Made by a program: the position numbers and the translations under genes. This document shows, piece after piece, positions 60,394 through 64,000 of a stretch of 64,000 nt of DNA. The stretch covers positions 372,001 through 436,000 of the forward strand of contig NZ_JAHXBF010000010.1 of NCBI RefSeq assembly GCF_020103695.1, in the 5' to 3' direction. Each line of letters starts with the position of its first letter. Positions within the stretch are counted from its first letter, which is position 1. The notes under the pieces were generated by a model. That model had not been told where the DNA came from. It did no database searches and saw only the letters and a program-made list of their open reading frames with translations. Origin of the DNA: Hyalangium versicolor. Its GTDB lineage: Bacteria > Myxococcota > Myxococcia > Myxococcales > Myxococcaceae.

Positions 60394-63285
60394 ATGCCGC
60401 TCCTTGCCCTCCTGATCATTCCCTTTGTCTCCGGTGCCATCGCGGCGCTGCTGCCCACGAGCGCCCGGAACCGCGCGGCGGGGCTCGCGGGCCTCACCGC
60501 GATGGTGAGCCTCGTGGGCGTGGCGCTCCACTTCCCGGACATCCAGGGCGGAGGGCTTCGGGCGGAGCGCTTCTCGTGGGTGCCCTCGATCGGGCTCGAC
60601 CTCGTGCTGCGACTCGACGGTTTCTCCTGGGCGTTCTGCGTGCTCGTCCTGGGCATCGGCGCGCTGGTGATGTTGTATGCGCGGTACTACCTCTCGCCGT
60701 CGGATCCCGTGCCGAGGTTCTTCACCTTCCTCCTGGCATTCATGGGAGCGATGCTGGGCGTGATCCTCTCGGGCAACCTGCTACAGCTCGCGTTCTTCTG
60801 GGAGCTGACCTCCCTCTTCTCGTTCCTGCTCATTGGCTACTGGAACCAGCGGAAGGATGCACAGCGAGGGGCGCGGATGGCGCTCACGGTCACCGCCATG
60901 GGCGGCCTGTGCCTCCTGGCTGGGTTGCTGGTGCTCGGCCATGCGGCCGGCAGCTACGAGTTGGACACCGTCCTCGGGAGCGCTGAGCGCGTCAAAGCCC
61001 ACCCGCTCTACCCGGTAGCGCTCTGCCTCATCCTCCTCGGCGCGTTCACCAAGAGCGCCCAGTTCCCCTTCCACTTCTGGCTCCCTAACGCGATGGCGGC
61101 CCCGACGCCGGTGTCGGCGTACCTGCACTCGGCCACCATGGTGAAGCTGGGCGTGTTCCTGCTGGCGCGGCTGTGGCCGGTGCTGTCGGGGACGGAGACC
61201 TGGTTCTGGCTCGTCGGCTCCGCGGGGCTCGTCACGCTGCTGCTCGGCGCGTGGGCGGCGCTGTTCCAGCACGACCTGAAGGGGCTGCTCGCATACTCCA
61301 CCATCTCGCACCTCGGGCTGATGGTGCTGCTGCTCGGGCTCAACAGCCCGCTCGCGGCGGTGGCGGCGGTGTTTCACCTCATGAACCACGCGGCCTTCAA
61401 GGCGTCGCTGTTCATGGCAGTGGGGATCATCGACCATGAGACGGGGACGCGGGACATCCGGCGGCTGGCGGGGCTCTTCCGCCTGATGCCCATCACCGGC
61501 ACGCTCGCGCTCGTCGCCACGGCAGCGATGGCCGGAGTCCCGCTGCTCAATGGCTTCTTGTCGAAGGAGATGTTCTTCGCCGAGACCGTCTTCATCGACG
61601 CCATCCCCGCCGTGCAGTGGGGCCTGCCGCTCGCGGCGACCCTGGCCGGCATGGAGAGCGTCGCCTATTCGCTCCGGTTCGCGCTGAGGGTGTTCTTCGG
61701 TCCCGCCAGCGCGTTGAACACGCCGCGGGTCCCGGAGGAGCCGCCCAAGTGGATGCGCGTCCCCGTCGAGGTGCTGGTCCTGCTGTGCCTGGTGGTGGGC
61801 ATCGCGCCAGCGGTGTCGATCGGGCCGATCCTCGATGCCGCGTCCAGGCCTGTCGTCGGCGGGCAGATCCCTCCGTACAGCCTCAAGCTCTGGCATGGGT
61901 TCACTCCCCCGCTCCTCATGAGCGCGCTGGCGCTCGGCGGCGGCGCGGTGTTGTACCGGATGGTCCGGCGGCTGGAGGGGGGACGAGCGCGCCTCGGGGG
62001 CCGCCTCGTGGCGCGGCTCGATGGCGCGAGGCTCTTCACGTCACTGCTGGCGGGGCTCACCTCGCTGAGCAGATGGATCCGCCGCTGGCTCCTCACCGCG
62101 GGGCTCCAGCGGCAGTTGTTGGCGATGGTGCTGGTCACGCTGCTCGTGGGCGTCGTGGCGCTATGGGGTGGCATCGGCAAGGGGGATCGCCCCCTGGTGC
62201 CCGTCTCGCCGGTGTTCATCGTGCTGTGGGTGGCCGGAGGCGTCGCGGCCGTGGGAGCCGCATGGCAGGCGAAGTTCCACCGGCTCGCCGCGCTCATGCT
62301 CTCAGGGACCGCTGGAGCGGTGAGCTGCGTCACGTTCATCTGGTTCTCCGCTCCGGACCTGGCGCTCACCCAGCTCATCGTCGAGGTGGTGATGACGCTG
62401 CTCATCCTGCTGGGGCTCCGGTGGCTCCCACCGCGCGAGCCGGCCCGCGGCGTGTACGATGCGCACACCCGGCGGATCGCCCGGGGCCGGCGGACCCGCG
62501 ACTTCCTCGTCGCGGTGAGCGCTGGCGGCGGAATGGCGATCCTCGCGTACGCGGTGATGACGCGCGAGCTCCCCGAGCGCACCTCCTTCTTCCTCGAGAA
62601 CGCGCTGAGCGGCGGAGGCGGGCGGAACGTCGTGAACGTGATGCTGGTGGACTTCCGCGGGTTCGACACCTTCGGGGAGGGGGTGGTGCTGTCGCTCGTC
62701 GCGCTCACGGTCTACGCGCTCCTGCGGCGCTTCCGGCCGGCGCCCGAGGTGATGGCACTCCCGCCACAGCAGCAGGCACTGCCGAAGGATCTTCAGACAG
62801 ACCTGGTGAACCCACGCACGGCGCGAGACACGGCGGTGGGTTACCTGATGGTCCCGGCGGTGCTGGTCCGCCTGCTCCTGCCCGTCTCGGGAGTCGTGGC
62901 GACGTTCTTCTTCCTGCGTGGGCACAACGAGCCAGGCGGTGGGTTCGTCGCGGGGCTGGTGATGTCTGTGGGCTTCCTGCTCCAGTACATCGTCTCCGGG
63001 ACGGAGTGGGTCGAGCAGCGGCTGCACCTCGCGCCGCGCGCGCTGATAGGAGTTGGGCTCTTGTTGGCCCTCGGCACGGCCTCGGGAGCATTCGTGGCCG
63101 GGTATCCGCTCCTCACCTCGCACACCTTCCATCTAAGCGTGCCGGTGCTGGGCGAACTCCACATCGGAAGCGCGATGTTCTTCGACCTGGGTGTGTTCTG
63201 TCTGGTGCTGGGCTCCACATTGCTCATCCTCGTGGCGCTCGCTCACCAGTCGATCCGCGCTCACCGGGCCTCGGGAGGTGACTGA
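60394..63285 (+). CDS. mrpA: Mrp-type cation/proton antiporter subunit A fused to subunit B domain
   Basis: The 963-residue protein starts at ATG 60394. The first 500 residues are a NuoL-like proton-pumping core with about 14 membrane segments. Visible motifs are FFWELTSLFSFLLIGYW (Glu), AFTKSAQFPFHFWLPNAMAA (Lys and the characteristic HFWLP), HLMNHAAFKASLFMAVG and LNGFLSKEMFF. A DUF4040-type segment (about 640-700) and a C-terminal MnhB domain (PVSGVVATFFFLRGHNEPGG then FVAGLVMSVGFLLQYIV) follow. Subunits A and B are thus fused. It exchanges Na+ or K+ for protons as part of the Mrp complex, encoded with C and D downstream (overlapping stop and start codons). Confidence 0.92.
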   Translation: MPLLALLIIPFVSGAIAALLPTSARNRAAGLAGLTAMVSLVGVALHFPDIQGGGLRAERFSWVPSIGLDLVLRLDGFSWAFCVLVLGIGALVMLYARYYLSPSDPVPRFFTFLLAFMGAMLGVILSGNLLQLAFFWELTSLFSFLLIGYWNQRKDAQRGARMALTVTAMGGLCLLAGLLVLGHAAGSYELDTVLGSAERVKAHPLYPVALCLILLGAFTKSAQFPFHFWLPNAMAAPTPVSAYLHSATMVKLGVFLLARLWPVLSGTETWFWLVGSAGLVTLLLGAWAALFQHDLKGLLAYSTISHLGLMVLLLGLNSPLAAVAAVFHLMNHAAFKASLFMAVGIIDHETGTRDIRRLAGLFRLMPITGTLALVATAAMAGVPLLNGFLSKEMFFAETVFIDAIPAVQWGLPLAATLAGMESVAYSLRFALRVFFGPASALNTPRVPEEPPKWMRVPVEVLVLLCLVVGIAPAVSIGPILDAASRPVVGGQIPPYSLKLWHGFTPPLLMSALALGGGAVLYRMVRRLEGGRARLGGRLVARLDGARLFTSLLAGLTSLSRWIRRWLLTAGLQRQLLAMVLVTLLVGVVALWGGIGKGDRPLVPVSPVFIVLWVAGGVAAVGAAWQAKFHRLAALMLSGTAGAVSCVTFIWFSAPDLALTQLIVEVVMTLLILLGLRWLPPREPARGVYDAHTRRIARGRRTRDFLVAVSAGGGMAILAYAVMTRELPERTSFFLENALSGGGGRNVVNVMLVDFRGFDTFGEGVVLSLVALTVYALLRRFRPAPEVMALPPQQQALPKDLQTDLVNPRTARDTAVGYLMVPAVLVRLLLPVSGVVATFFFLRGHNEPGGGFVAGLVMSVGFLLQYIVSGTEWVEQRLHLAPRALIGVGLLLALGTASGAFVAGYPLLTSHTFHLSVPVLGELHIGSAMFFDLGVFCLVLGSTLLILVALAHQSIRAHRASGGD

Positions 63286-63623
63286 TGGAGGTGGTGCTCG
63301 CGATCGCAATCGGCATCCTGACCGGCTCGGGCGTGTGGCTCCTGCTCCGGCCCCGCACGTTCCAGCTGGTCATTGGCCTGTCGCTCCTCTCCTACGCGGT
63401 CAACCTCTTCATCTTCAGCATCGGCGGCCTGGCCATCGACAAGGAGCCCATCCTCTCGGACGGCGTCCCGCCGGACCTCGCCCACTACACGGATCCGGTC
63501 CCTCAGGCGCTCGTGCTGACAGCCATCGTCATCAGCTTCGCGATGACGGCGCTCCTCCTGGTCATCACCCTGGCCTCGCGCGGAACGACAGGGACTGATC
63601 ACGTGGACGGCACCGAAGCATGA
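63285..63623 (+). CDS. mrpC: Mrp antiporter subunit C (NuoK-like)
   Basis: The 112-residue protein starts at ATG 63285, overlapping the mrpA stop codon by one base (TGATG). It has three membrane segments, the NuoK/MnhC arrangement: GSGVWLLLRPRTFQLVIGLS, LLSYAVNLFIFSIGGL, then DPVPQALVLTAIVISFAMTA. The Glu of NuoK is replaced by other polar residues in this family. It works in the same membrane complex as the A and D subunits. Confidence 0.92.
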   Translation: MEVVLAIAIGILTGSGVWLLLRPRTFQLVIGLSLLSYAVNLFIFSIGGLAIDKEPILSDGVPPDLAHYTDPVPQALVLTAIVISFAMTALLLVITLASRGTTGTDHVDGTEA

Positions 63624-64000
63624 GAGCGCTCATCCAAGGCCTGATGCCCCACTTGATGGTGGCTCCCATCCTCCTGCCGATGCTGATGGCCGCGGTGATG
63701 CTCCTCATGGGCGAGGGGAAGCGCACCGTCAAGCTGGCGTTGGGGATGGGCTCCGCGCTCCTGGGGCTCGCCCTCTCAGCGGCGCTCTTCGCGTGGGTGG
63801 ACGAGCATGGTGCCGTGGCCTACCTGCCCGGCAACTGGCCCGCGCCCTTCGGGATTACCCTCGCGGTGGACCACCTTTCGGCGGGGATGCTGGTGCTGAC
63901 CTGGCTCCTGGGCGCCTGCGCGCTCTCGTTCGCCTCCGCGCGCTGGCACCGCGCGGGCGTTCACTTCCACTCGCTGCTTCAGCTGCAGCTCATGGGGCTC
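63620..64000 (+). CDS. mrpD: Mrp antiporter subunit D, 5' part (3' end outside window)
   Basis: The frame starts at ATG 63620, overlapping the mrpC stop codon by four bases (ATGA), and is open to the end of the window. The visible 127 residues have four membrane segments (LMVAPILLPMLMAAVMLLMG, LALGMGSALLGLALSAALFA) and a loop (GNWPAPFGITLAVDHLSAGM) typical of NuoN-like MnhD proteins. The rest of the operon (E, F, G) would follow beyond the window. Confidence 0.9.
   Translation, partial: MRALIQGLMPHLMVAPILLPMLMAAVMLLMGEGKRTVKLALGMGSALLGLALSAALFAWVDEHGAVAYLPGNWPAPFGITLAVDHLSAGMLVLTWLLGACALSFASARWHRAGVHFHSLLQLQLMGL

Noticed and set aside
61617..63281. Long plus-strand frame within the Mrp subunit A gene
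   Set aside because: Out-of-frame shadow: Gly/Arg/Ala-rich with no membrane segments, while the main frame has clear antiporter motifs.
1..64000. tRNA, rRNA or integrase/attachment sites
   Set aside because: No cloverleaf with CCA end, rRNA-like sequence or recombinase motif was seen by reading. A tRNA-finding program could still change this.

Overview
This window looks like a chromosome segment of a predatory or fruiting myxobacterium (Myxococcota, Cystobacterineae such as Archangium, Cystobacter, Stigmatella or relatives). That placement is an inference. It rests on the high G+C, GC-rich third positions, the many secreted lipoproteins built from repeated domains, a C-terminal Cys/TM/Arg sorting tail of the MYXO-CTERM type (58608-60164), ELWxxDGT repeats and a TPR-CHAT protein. 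No rRNA, tRNA, CRISPR array, IS element or integrase was seen.

Layout. 1-5158: end of an alpha/beta hydrolase, a lipoprotein, and a MarR-HlyD-DHA2 multidrug efflux operon closed by a strong hairpin. 5484-12189 (minus): a run of cell-envelope genes: mechanosensitive channel, outer-membrane-type protein, an unknown exported protein, an LpoB-like lipoprotein, a COG3014-like TPR lipoprotein, a ZIP metal transporter and a methyltransferase. 12327-17352 (plus): a receiver-only regulator overlapping a four-haem cytochrome lipoprotein, then a LysM lytic transglycosylase and a peptidoglycan-binding/YkuD-like protein. 17444-21412: a PhyH dioxygenase behind a structured leader, an isochorismatase-type hydrolase divergent from its probable GlxA/AraC regulator, a methyltransferase and a small exported protein. 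21574-27970: a cysteine-repeat lipoprotein, FadD-type acyl-CoA ligase, a glycosidase-like lipoprotein and a small membrane protein.

28002-44135: a frameshifted LysR relic, then two giant paralogous lipoproteins made of tandem Ig-like domains. They share a signal peptide, last domain and upstream DNA, and one carries a subtilisin head. Next come a triple-repeat lipoprotein with a PA-IL (LecA)-like signature and a beta-helix lipoprotein. 44195-50656: a TPR-CHAT protease, an HTH regulator with a methyltransferase, and a large secreted lipoprotein.

50945-54478: the most unusual gene. It encodes an 1177-residue protein with two copies of a module ending in a PD-(D/E)XK nuclease core, then an OTU-like cysteine protease domain and a very basic Gln/Lys-rich tail. 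I do not recognise this architecture as described. 54572-60164: a CPBP protease divergent from a PadR regulator, a LysR/aldo-keto reductase divergent pair, a PlsC acyltransferase and an ELWxxDGT/HYR surface protein. 60394-64000: the start of an Mrp-type cation/proton antiporter operon (A/B fusion, C, D cut by the window end).

All function calls come from reading motifs in the translations. No database search was possible.
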